DNA from: Chryseolinea serpens
Lineage (GTDB): Bacteria; Bacteroidota; Bacteroidia; Cytophagales; Cyclobacteriaceae
Reading direction: 5' to 3'
NCBI RefSeq assembly: GCF_900129725.1
Contig: NZ_FQWQ01000001.1
Location: 1,922,001-1,986,000 of the forward strand
DNA: 64,000 bases
Shown here: positions 1 through 7,480 of the stretch, piece after piece
How the letters are laid out: every line of letters begins with the position of its first letter
How positions within the stretch are numbered: the stretch's first letter is position 1
Notes under the pieces: generated by a model
Told to the model about the DNA's origin: nothing
Database searches by the model: none
The model's input: only the letters and a program-made list of their open reading frames with translations
Made by a program: the position numbers and the translations under genes

Positions 1-1129
1 CCGTGAAGCGGTTCACAAACTGGATATACTCATCTTTCTTGGTGACGTGTGCTTCATCTCCACCTACGTGGAAGTAGGGACCGGGTGTGATGGCCGAGAG
101 TTCGCGCACGACATCGTTGATAAATTTGAACGTCTCTTCCTTGTTATACCGCAGCGTGCTGAAGCCCACCTCGCGGCCGGTGTACAATTGAGTCGGTTTG
201 GTCTTTGCACCCAGGATGTCGGGTGACGACAGGTCCAGTTCTATCCGTCCTTCTTTGGGAACCTGGATGCCCCCATTGAGTTCTCCATACGACGCCAGCG
301 CCGAGTTGATGTGGCCGGGCATGTCGATCTCCGGCACGACGGTGATGAAGCGGCTGCTGGCATAGTTTACCAGTTCACCATATTGCTCTTGTGTGAAGAA
401 GCCGCCCTTGCCGCCGCCCACTTGTGTGCTGCCCCCGTGTTTGGTCAGGTTGGGCCATGATTTGATCTCAATGCGCCATCCCTGGTCGTCGCTGAGGTGC
501 AAGTGGAGGATGTTCATTTTATAGTAGCTGATCAGATCGATATAGCGTTTCACATCGTCCATGCCAAAGAAGTGGCGCGCCACATCCAGCATCGATCCTC
601 TCCAGCTATACATCGGCACGTCGCGAATGGTGCCCGTGGCGATTTCCCATGCGGGCTGCGCGGAAGCGGCAGGTGCTTTTTCGATGGCCGCGGGGAACAA
701 CTGGCGAAGTGTTTGGAGTCCGTAAAAAATCCCGGCAGGTTTTCCGGCAATGGTCACCAGGTCGCTCGTGATGGTGAGCGTGTATCCTTCTTTGCCCAAC
801 GTGCTGTCGGCGGATGTGGTTAGGAATATTCCGCTTTCAGGTGCTTTCTCGCTGGTTTTCAATGACAGATTGAATCCCGTGCCTTTGTTCAACATGTCGG
901 CCAGGTATTGTCCAATGGGTTGGATGTCGGACCCGGAGATCGTGATGGTCGTTTCCTTTGTCAACTCAAATGCTTTTCCTTCGAGGACAACCGAGTCGGG
1001 CATCGGAATGACATTTTGAAACTGGGCGATGGCTTCGGGTGATGCATCCTTGGCTCGTTTACAGGATGCGGTGACGGCCACCAGCAGAATGAAGAACAGT
1101 GTTTGGGAGATAGAGAAGAACCTGGTCAT
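1..1129 (-). CDS. GH20 beta-N-acetylhexosaminidase lipoprotein (3' end outside window)
   Basis: This is the 5' part of an exported beta-N-acetylhexosaminidase, which removes terminal GlcNAc/GalNAc from glycans. Translation from ATG at 1129 gives a hydrophobic leader ending in a lipobox-like VTASC, so it is probably a lipoprotein. A GH20b-type N-terminal domain (about residues 38-155) is followed by the TIM barrel, with SWRGSMLDVARHFF near residue 180. The catalytic Asp-Glu pair lies in HVGGDEAH (Asp358, Glu359). The frame stays open to base 1, so about 376 residues are visible and the C-terminus is missing. It stands alone; the next gene is divergent. Family call is firm, substrate unknown. 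Confidence 0.95.
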   Translation of the reverse strand, partial: MTRFFSISQTLFFILLVAVTASCKRAKDASPEAIAQFQNVIPMPDSVVLEGKAFELTKETTITISGSDIQPIGQYLADMLNKGTGFNLSLKTSEKAPESGIFLTTSADSTLGKEGYTLTITSDLVTIAGKPAGIFYGLQTLRQLFPAAIEKAPAASAQPAWEIATGTIRDVPMYSWRGSMLDVARHFFGMDDVKRYIDLISYYKMNILHLHLSDDQGWRIEIKSWPNLTKHGGSTQVGGGKGGFFTQEQYGELVNYASSRFITVVPEIDMPGHINSALASYGELNGGIQVPKEGRIELDLSSPDILGAKTKPTQLYTGREVGFSTLRYNKEETFKFINDVVRELSAITPGPYFHVGGDEAHVTKKDEYIQFVNRFT

Positions 1130-1152
1130 AGGGGATTTTAAATTGAGCGATA

Positions 1153-1180
1153 ATGATAATAACATTGCTTTAATTATCAT
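1153..1180. promoter_or_regulatory. Inverted repeat upstream of the GH20 gene
   Basis: ATGATAAT (1153-1160) and its perfect complement ATTATCAT (1173-1180) are separated by 12 bp and lie 24-51 bp upstream of the GH20 start. The arm centres are 20 bp apart, about two helical turns, as expected of a dimer operator. Function is inferred. The rest of 1181-1471 shows nothing recognisable. Confidence 0.3.
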
Positions 1181-1471
1181 ACGATCGTCTCGAAATTTTA
1201 GCGTGTGCGACAAAGCACACACGCAGGTCGGCGAATTCTATACATGAGTGGTCAAGTGTGGAGAATACACTAAGAAGACACACGCAAGACACGCAAAAAG
1301 AGAATCATCTATCCGATGTCGTTCCTCAAGTCACTGTTCGGATTAAACGACAAACTGTTCATTGTTGAACGCCGGCGTGGTGCTCATCGTCGATTTATCA
1401 AGTTGTGAAGGCGGTTTGATGCCATGGCACTATATTTGATCGACAAAATCAGATATAATCGAAGACGCTAT

Positions 1472-1810
1472 ATGAAAAGAACATCGATAGGCGAATTTGA
1501 AGAGATCGTCCTGCTTATAACGGCGCTCCTGGAAGAGGATGCTTATGGTGTGACGATCACCCAAGAAATTGAAAAGCAGACCGGGCGAATAGTCGGTTTC
1601 AATACCGTGCACACCACGCTGCAACGCCTGGAAGAAAAAGGACTGATCGCTTCAAAGATGGGTGGCGCCACCGCCGAACGGGGTGGCCGGCGAAAAAGAT
1701 ATTTCAGGATAACGGCACTGGGCAGCCGAACCCTGCGCGAACTGAAAGAGCTCCGGGAAAAAATCTGGAAAGTTTTGCCCGCAAAAGTAATAGGTCTATC
1801 CGGAAATTAA
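1472..1810 (+). CDS. PadR-family transcriptional regulator
   Basis: A 112-residue winged-helix regulator. The start MKRTSIGEFEEIVLL is the typical beginning of PadR proteins found next to FtsX-like permeases in Cytophagales, so I prefer it over an upstream in-frame ATG at 1424. The helix-turn-helix region (ITQEIEKQTGRIVGFNTVHTTLQRLEEKGL) and the wing (RGGRRKRYFRIT) are intact. The permease gene starts 9 bp after its stop codon, so the two form an operon. Likely a repressor of its own operon; the effector is unknown. Confidence 0.9.
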   Translation: MKRTSIGEFEEIVLLITALLEEDAYGVTITQEIEKQTGRIVGFNTVHTTLQRLEEKGLIASKMGGATAERGGRRKRYFRITALGSRTLRELKELREKIWKVLPAKVIGLSGN

Positions 1811-1819
1811 ATCAAACGC

Positions 1820-4396
1820 ATGGCACCCGAACACAACAAGCCTCCACGCTGGGCACAAACGCTTCTTCGAAAATTCGCATCCACCGATAGCCTCGAGGAA
1901 GTTGAGGGCGACTTACTGGAATTCTTTATTCAATGGAAAGCAACATACGGCATCCGAAAGGCTCGCCGGAGATATGTGTGGACGGTATTCACTTTGCTCC
2001 GTCCGTTTGGAAAAAGAAAACGTCATGATCATTCATCAAAAACAGCTACCTATTTTATGTTGAGAAGTTATTTTAAAATGAGCTGGAGAACTTTGTTAAA
2101 AAATAAAGTCTCCTCGCTCATCAATATTTCGGGGCTCACCCTGGGGCTTACCACCAGCATCCTCATCCTGCTGGTCGTCCTGAATGAATTCAAGTATGAC
2201 CAGTTTCACAACAACCTGCCGGCCATCCACTTGTTGATGAAACATCAAAAAACAAACGAAGGTATTTCCACGGGATGGTCCACCGCGGGACCCATGGCGG
2301 AGGCGTTGCGGACAGAATTTCCGGAGGTAAAATATGCCGCGCGAGTGGCCCAGTTCGATGAACAGCAAGTAGTGGTCAACAACAAGATCTCGTACGAGTC
2401 GGGAATCTACGCCGATCCCGATCTCTTCAAGATCATGACGTTCCCCTCGCTCACCGGCGACGTGGTCAGCGTTTTGGAAAGCCATTCTGCCATCGCGATC
2501 ACCCGGGAGATGGCGAAGAAACTTTTCGCCGGTGAGGATCCCATCGGAAAAACCATCGTGTTCAACCGGCATCACTCCCTCACCGTGGGCGCGGTGATCG
2601 AGAACATCCCTGATCATAGCACCGTGAAATTTGGAATGGTGATCCCCTTCGCGCTCTTCGAAAACGAAAACGACTGGCTCAAAAAATGGGACGACAACCG
2701 GATCATGACCTGGATGCAGCTACAGCCATCGGCTGATGTTCCCTCGTTCAACCATAAAATAACGGAGTTGCTTCAAACCCGGTCGAATGACAAAACGGTG
2801 TCGCAGTTCGCCTATCCCCTCGAAAGATTATACTTGTACGGCAGTTTCTCTAACGGCCATCCCGATGGCGGCCGGATCACGGCGGTCCGGATGTTGATCG
2901 GGTTTGGTGTGTTTATGCTGCTGGTGGCGTGCATCAATTTTATGAACATGGCCACGGCACAATCCGAGCATCGCGCCAGAGAAGTGGGTGTGAGAAAAGT
3001 ACTGGGCGCTTCCCGGAAGTGGATCATTTACCAGTTCCTGAACGAATCGTTTATGATGACCTTCCTGTCGTTGTTCACGGCGCTGGCACTGACGGTGCTG
3101 ATCATTCCTTCATTCAACACGCTGACGCATTCGAATATTCATTTTGATTTCACCAGCTTACCCATCGGGTTGTGGACGCTCGGCATTGGGATCGTCACCG
3201 CGCTGCTGGCCGGAAGCTATCCCTCGCTGTTCCTGAGTCGCTTTGTGCCCGCCCGGGTTTTGAAAGGTAGGATGGTCAATGGCAAGGGGGGCGGGCTGCG
3301 CCGGGCGTTGGTGACTTTTCAGTTTGTCATTTCCGTGTTCTTTCTCATCGGCACCATCGTTATGTATGCTCAATTTGACCATGTCAGAAATCGCCCTATG
3401 GGGTACGAGCAATCAAACCTGGTTGCCATTCACCTGGATTCAACGCTCGCGGCGAAATTTAGCTACTTGAAGACGGAGGTCTTGAAAATTCCCAACGTTC
3501 GGTCAGCCACCGGTGCATCGAATAACGTACTCTATTCTGGTGGTGCGGTCACCGGCATGGATTGGCCGGGGAAGCGACCGGGAGAAGAACTCTCCGTTGT
3601 GGTTGCCGATGTGGAATACGACTGGAGCAAAACGATGGGTATCTCCATTGTCCAGGGACGGGATTTCGATCCTGCCTTTGCCAGTGATGTCACGGGGTGC
3701 ATCCTCAACGAATCGGCGGTTGCCCAGATGGGACTACAAAATCCTATCGGAAGTATGGTGGGCGGCCACCCCGTGATCGGCGTCGCGCGAAATTTTGTTT
3801 ACAACAACCCCTTTGGAAAAATCGCACCGATGGCGGTCTACTTGAATCCTACACGTATGACCCACCTCTATCTGCGCATACAAAACAACAACCAATGGCG
3901 TCACACCCTCGATCGCATTGAAAAAATCGCCAAGCAGGTGAGTCCCGATTTTCCGTTCAGCTTCTCGTTTACAAAAGAAGAATACGAACATCACTTCCAT
4001 GAAATTTCAGACACCAGCCTGATGATCTCCATTTTCGGAGGCATGACCATTTTCATTTCCTGTCTTGGTCTGTTCGGGTTGTCGGGCTTCGTGGCCGAAA
4101 GAAGAAGCAAAGAGATGAGCATCCGGAAGGTATTTGGTGCGAGCATGCTTCGTGTTCTTGTTTCGTTGTCGCAAGATTTTCTCAGACCGGTGCTGATTGC
4201 GCTGCTGATGGTCATCCCGGCGTCGTTCTTCATCGCGCAATGGGCGCTTTCCAACGTCAGTTATGCCGTTCCCTTAAGTTGGTGGATGTTTGCGTCGGGT
4301 GGGGTTATGATCCTGGTGATCTCGATTGTCATCGTGCTCTATCACGGATGGAGGACGGCGCAGGAAAGTCCGGCGGTTAGATTGAAAAATGAATGA
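1820..4396 (+). CDS. FtsX-like / MacB-type ABC transporter permease with cytoplasmic prefix
   Basis: An 858-residue inner-membrane permease of the MacB/FtsX class. Residues 1-60 form a soluble prefix (permease prefix domain type: PPRWAQTLLRKFAS, EVEGDLLEFF). Then follow a first transmembrane helix near 100-120, a periplasmic MacB core, a first FtsX helix group near 365-470, a second periplasmic core and a second FtsX group near 735-850. Both FtsX blocks carry the GVRKVLGAS / SIRKVFGAS signature. It has no ATPase of its own and none is nearby, so it must use a partner encoded elsewhere or act as a mechanotransmission permease. Co-transcribed with the PadR gene. Substrate unknown. Confidence 0.93.
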   Translation: MAPEHNKPPRWAQTLLRKFASTDSLEEVEGDLLEFFIQWKATYGIRKARRRYVWTVFTLLRPFGKRKRHDHSSKTATYFMLRSYFKMSWRTLLKNKVSSLINISGLTLGLTTSILILLVVLNEFKYDQFHNNLPAIHLLMKHQKTNEGISTGWSTAGPMAEALRTEFPEVKYAARVAQFDEQQVVVNNKISYESGIYADPDLFKIMTFPSLTGDVVSVLESHSAIAITREMAKKLFAGEDPIGKTIVFNRHHSLTVGAVIENIPDHSTVKFGMVIPFALFENENDWLKKWDDNRIMTWMQLQPSADVPSFNHKITELLQTRSNDKTVSQFAYPLERLYLYGSFSNGHPDGGRITAVRMLIGFGVFMLLVACINFMNMATAQSEHRAREVGVRKVLGASRKWIIYQFLNESFMMTFLSLFTALALTVLIIPSFNTLTHSNIHFDFTSLPIGLWTLGIGIVTALLAGSYPSLFLSRFVPARVLKGRMVNGKGGGLRRALVTFQFVISVFFLIGTIVMYAQFDHVRNRPMGYEQSNLVAIHLDSTLAAKFSYLKTEVLKIPNVRSATGASNNVLYSGGAVTGMDWPGKRPGEELSVVVADVEYDWSKTMGISIVQGRDFDPAFASDVTGCILNESAVAQMGLQNPIGSMVGGHPVIGVARNFVYNNPFGKIAPMAVYLNPTRMTHLYLRIQNNNQWRHTLDRIEKIAKQVSPDFPFSFSFTKEEYEHHFHEISDTSLMISIFGGMTIFISCLGLFGLSGFVAERRSKEMSIRKVFGASMLRVLVSLSQDFLRPVLIALLMVIPASFFIAQWALSNVSYAVPLSWWMFASGGVMILVISIVIVLYHGWRTAQESPAVRLKNE

Positions 4397-4400
4397 CAAT

Positions 4401-4436
4401 GGCCCGGAGACAACGCATCAAACTTTTCTCCGGGCC
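4401..4436. terminator. Hairpin between convergent genes
   Basis: GGCCCGGAGA (4401-4410) pairs perfectly with TCTCCGGGCC (4427-4436) around a 16-nt loop, just after the permease stop and just before the 3' end of the convergent gene. There is no strong T-run on either side, so it is a moderate candidate bidirectional terminator. Confidence 0.5.
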
Positions 4437-4442
4437 GCTGGC

Positions 4443-4964
4443 TCAAGGATATTCTTCCCCAAACCAAAACCCGTCAAGCATTTCGTCTTTAAAATAGTAA
4501 TTACCAAAGTACAATAATCCATTTTTCTGTTTGTAATAGTACAACCAGGCATCTTGCTTCTTCTCCTTTGGCTCGCCTAAAGTCTTTAATAATTGTTCCT
4601 TTGTTATCCCCAGCCGGATGCCTTTGCCCGTAATAAATTCCTTTTCGTAGATCCTGAATTTGGGAAGCTTTCTCTCTTTATTGTATTCAATCTTGAATTC
4701 CGAAAATTCGTTGATAACATCGCCCGGATGAAATATCATGGTCAACAGTTGATTTCCTGATTCATTTACAATCTCGGTTTGCTCGGTTTCATGGTCGACG
4801 ATGTTGTCGGTGATCCCCATAATTCTTTCGATTGATGCACGATCTCTCAGGCGTAGGCCGTTTAGGGTTGAGTCATAGAATTGGGGTCTATGCTTATCCT
4901 GCATCGGCTGTCCGACACTGTTCCAGGCTAAGAATACTCCAATGATTAATGGTAGGGTTCTCAT
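4443..4964 (-). CDS. Small exported protein with SmpA/OmlA-like motif
   Basis: A 173-residue protein with a signal peptide (MRTLPLIIGVFLAWNSVGQ). The C-terminal part contains GITKEQLLKTLGEPKEKK followed by aromatic-rich strands (WLYYYKQ, LLYFGNYYF), resembling the G-T-x-x-x-V-x-x-x-L-G-x-P motif of SmpA/OmlA (BLIP-like) periplasmic proteins. The gene abuts the GNAT gene with no spacer (that stop codon ends at 4965). It resembles the products at 5489-6001 and 41846-42355. Function unknown; the fold is an inference from the motif only. Confidence 0.75.
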   Translation of the reverse strand: MRTLPLIIGVFLAWNSVGQPMQDKHRPQFYDSTLNGLRLRDRASIERIMGITDNIVDHETEQTEIVNESGNQLLTMIFHPGDVINEFSEFKIEYNKERKLPKFRIYEKEFITGKGIRLGITKEQLLKTLGEPKEKKQDAWLYYYKQKNGLLYFGNYYFKDEMLDGFWFGEEYP

Positions 4965-5447
4965 CTATTTTCCTGTTGTATAGCTGTCGACAATTGCCAG
5001 ATTTAGCTTCATTCCCTCATGAGAAGCTTTGAAGCCCAGCTTCTCATAAAACCGTATGGCATCGGGGCGTTGTTTGTCAGTGGTTAGTTGGAGCAAATGC
5101 GCATTTCGTTCTCGTGCTCTTTCAATGGCCCATTCAAACATCTTTTGACCAAGCCCGTCACCTCTCCTGCCTTCCCTGATGCGGACCGCTTCGATTTGGG
5201 CTCTGATGCCGCCTTGATAGGTCAAATAGGGGATGAAGCTTAGTTGTAGCGTTCCTATTATTTCATTGCTACTGTCTTCTACTACGATTAGTTCCTGGTT
5301 GGGGTCGGCATGTATTCTTTCAAAGGCGTTATAGTAAGTTTCCGGCAGTGGGTCTGCATACCTTTCGCGTGCTTGTCCCAACGCATCGTTGGCTAGTAGT
5401 TGGATGATAGAGAGAACGTCTTGTCGTGTGGCTTTTCTAAACTTCAT
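4965..5447 (-). CDS. GNAT-family N-acetyltransferase
   Basis: A 160-residue acetyltransferase starting MKFRKATRQDVLSIIQLL. The acetyl-CoA loop is R-E-G-R-R-G-D-G-L-G-Q (GNAT motif A, Q/R-x-x-G-x-G/A), and motif B ends LTTDKQRPDAIRFYEKLGF, both standard for small-molecule or protein N-acetyltransferases. An upstream GTG-type start at 5471 would add eight residues that do not belong to the fold, so I use ATG at 5447. It sits inside a minus-strand run of small exported proteins and is probably co-transcribed with them. Substrate unknown. Confidence 0.88.
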   Translation of the reverse strand: MKFRKATRQDVLSIIQLLANDALGQARERYADPLPETYYNAFERIHADPNQELIVVEDSSNEIIGTLQLSFIPYLTYQGGIRAQIEAVRIREGRRGDGLGQKMFEWAIERARERNAHLLQLTTDKQRPDAIRFYEKLGFKASHEGMKLNLAIVDSYTTGK

Positions 5448-5488
5448 TTTCTTAAACTTATTCCGCACCAAAAGTTACATAGTAGTAG

Positions 5489-6001
5489 TCAACAGGGCGT
5501 CCAATACTCAAACTTAAAGAGTTTGCCATTTTTAAAAGTAAATATCGCGCCGTCGTCACTGTCCTTTGAGTAAAGTAGTACCGTGTCTTTATTCGGACTC
5601 TCCTCCAAAAGTTCCTTGGCCTTGCTTCCAAATATTTTAATAAAGTCAGCTTCACTAGTTTGTCCGCTTAATTCACTTTCCCCATACTTTATTTTGGTCT
5701 GACCTTTTAAATCAAAGGTTACGTTTTCAAGGAAAAATTTCCCGCTATCGCTTCCAATGTAATTAAAGCTTGTGTATACTAATTGATAAAACGGGCCGCC
5801 AGGTTGATCGTTCGAAAAAAAACCGCATCCATAGTTCGTGTCAACCCGTTTAGGTTGCCCAAATGATTTTATGATCTTATCCTTCGTCGCAACAAAGTCT
5901 ACACCCCTAAACTTTATGTTCCCAAGATCAAAATCATTTTGCTGCCCTTGCAAAATGCCCGTCAGAAGCAGAAATAAGATTGTCAGTCGCCATGCTTTCA
6001 T
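5489..6001 (-). CDS. Small exported protein, paralogue of neighbouring gene
   Basis: A 170-residue protein with a signal peptide (MKAWRLTILFLLLTGILQGQ). Two SmpA/OmlA-like motifs appear: ATKDKIIKSFGQPKRV near residue 40 and TSEADFIKIFGSKAKE near residue 115. The C-terminus GKLFKFEYWTPC resembles GKVVFMEYFTPP of the product at 41846-42355. Only three bases separate it from the gene upstream (6005-6700). No enzyme motif is visible; function unknown. Confidence 0.75.
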   Translation of the reverse strand: MKAWRLTILFLLLTGILQGQQNDFDLGNIKFRGVDFVATKDKIIKSFGQPKRVDTNYGCGFFSNDQPGGPFYQLVYTSFNYIGSDSGKFFLENVTFDLKGQTKIKYGESELSGQTSEADFIKIFGSKAKELLEESPNKDTVLLYSKDSDDGAIFTFKNGKLFKFEYWTPC

Positions 6002-6004
6002 GTT

Positions 6005-6700
6005 TTAAAACCAAGCGTGAAGATAAATCAAGGATTCTATCGGTTTTCCTCTCAATCGGGCGGGCTCACAACTGATCGGAATGTTATCGAGGGCTCCCTT
6101 CAGGAATGTGTAGACCCAGGAATTTCGCGGGATGGGCTCCTCAGCGAACAATCCTCCGCTAAGAACTTCTAAATCGATTATCCTTTTTTCGGGTGATATT
6201 TTCACGCGGACCGAGTAGCCATTTTCTCCCAGGCGACCGGGAGCATTTTCTGCCAGATAACGATCGAGCAACTCCTGCATACCATTTTCACGTGGTTCAT
6301 AATACCCCTTGCCCTCTTTATCCAGTTGATCCGCCAGGCGCTGTTGAGTCGCCAAAAAGCCTCTTCCCCATTTCTTTTCTATTTCAATCCGCATGGTCTC
6401 GTAGAAACATTCCTCGTCGCCCACATATCGGAGGCACGTATCGTCATTATACCCCTTGTCTGTTATTTCATACTCTGTCTCAAGCAATTTTCTCAACGTC
6501 AACGACGACTTCATTGATCTTGGAAAATAAAATTGCCGACTCGCTATGAGTTTCATAGCTTTCTCGCTTCCCATCCCACAGTAATTTACAGAAACCCTTT
6601 GGGGTTGGACACGGACCCCGGTCATAAGCGTTTGACCGTGAACACCGGTCACACATCCCAGCAGCAGAAATACAGAAAGCAAGTTCTTGATGATTGTCAT
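6005..6700 (-). CDS. Exported protein of unknown function
   Basis: A 231-residue protein with a signal peptide (leader ending VTGVHG/QT). The middle is helical and charged. The C-terminal 70 residues (YSVRVKISPEKRIIDLEVLSGG, then WVYTFLKGALDNI) have the rhythm of a TonB C-terminal or similar beta-alpha-beta domain, but the match is weak and I do not assign it. It is tightly packed with the 5489-6001 gene and likely in the same transcript. Confidence 0.7.
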   Translation of the reverse strand: MTIIKNLLSVFLLLGCVTGVHGQTLMTGVRVQPQRVSVNYCGMGSEKAMKLIASRQFYFPRSMKSSLTLRKLLETEYEITDKGYNDDTCLRYVGDEECFYETMRIEIEKKWGRGFLATQQRLADQLDKEGKGYYEPRENGMQELLDRYLAENAPGRLGENGYSVRVKISPEKRIIDLEVLSGGLFAEEPIPRNSWVYTFLKGALDNIPISCEPARLRGKPIESLIYLHAWF

Positions 6701-6718
6701 CTTTCTTGGAGTGGCGTC

Positions 6719-7204
6719 TTATTTGCCATTCGGCTTAAATGTTATATTTACACGAGTCCCGTCAGGCAGGTCTTTGATTTGTTCGCAAATTTGTCCTGCG
6801 AAATAAAAATGAACCTCCATGTCCGTTGGCTCAAAATTGTCCACAGTATAGTCTCCGCCTAGCACGGGTAGTTTCCTGTAAGAATATACCTGGTTCTCTT
6901 TTAATTCCTTTCCCGATTCCCTTAGTGCTGTTACCAGGTCGATCATGAACCACTCATTTACCTGATCGGCATCTTTGAGTCGATTGTCAAATTCCTGAAT
7001 CCCGCGGGCAGCCGAAGTGAATTTACCTTCCCCCACGTTTAGCCAAAAGATCTTACCGTTTTCGTCGCGCAGGAACAGGTCTCCAATAGCAGAAACCATT
7101 ATGACGGTCTTGTCCCTACCCACAAGCCAAGTCCAGGCGTCCACCAAGTCGTCGGAAGCGTCGGGGTCAAATTTTACAGTAAAATCTTCTGTTGATATTT
7201 CCAT
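6719..7204 (-). CDS. DUF1851 / Tdi1-type domain protein (possible immunity protein)
   Basis: A 161-residue soluble protein without signal peptide. Segments GDLFLRDENGKIFWLN (near 40), the FDNRL...EWFMIDLVTAL helix (near 80) and the C-terminal GQICEQIKDLPDGTRV match my knowledge of DUF1851 proteins, the family that includes the C-terminal region of the T6SS immunity protein Tdi1. No toxin gene lies next to it in the window, so it may be an orphan immunity-like gene. The call is from memory of the family motif, not a search. Confidence 0.6.
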   Translation of the reverse strand: MEISTEDFTVKFDPDASDDLVDAWTWLVGRDKTVIMVSAIGDLFLRDENGKIFWLNVGEGKFTSAARGIQEFDNRLKDADQVNEWFMIDLVTALRESGKELKENQVYSYRKLPVLGGDYTVDNFEPTDMEVHFYFAGQICEQIKDLPDGTRVNITFKPNGK

Positions 7205-7292
7205 CCTATTCTTTACTGGCTGATGTAACTAAAGGGTACCGAGAGCATCCCTATGGACTTCACAGGAAAGGGATCACGCAAATCATCCATCA

Positions 7293-7325
7293 AAAAAAAG
7301 GGCAATCGTGCTTGCGATCGCCCTT
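7293..7325 (-). terminator. Rho-independent terminator after the GH51 gene
   Basis: On the minus strand an AGGGCGATCG arm, a short AAGCA loop and a CGATTGCCCT arm are followed by a run of T residues (the A-run at 7292-7299 on the plus strand). It lies 156 bp downstream of the GH51 stop codon and fits intrinsic termination of that transcript. The rest of 7205-7480 shows nothing else. Confidence 0.7.
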
Positions 7326-7480
7326 ACCAAAAGTAAGAAATTTACCCAAACTAAAACTTCGGCAAATCAAAAATAGCACGTTTTGGCCCGGCAACATTTC
7401 CAGATATTACCTAAAGCCAATGAAATATTAGCAAGTATTGGGGCTAACGGCACCGGCCGGCCTCGTTTATATCGAAACAC

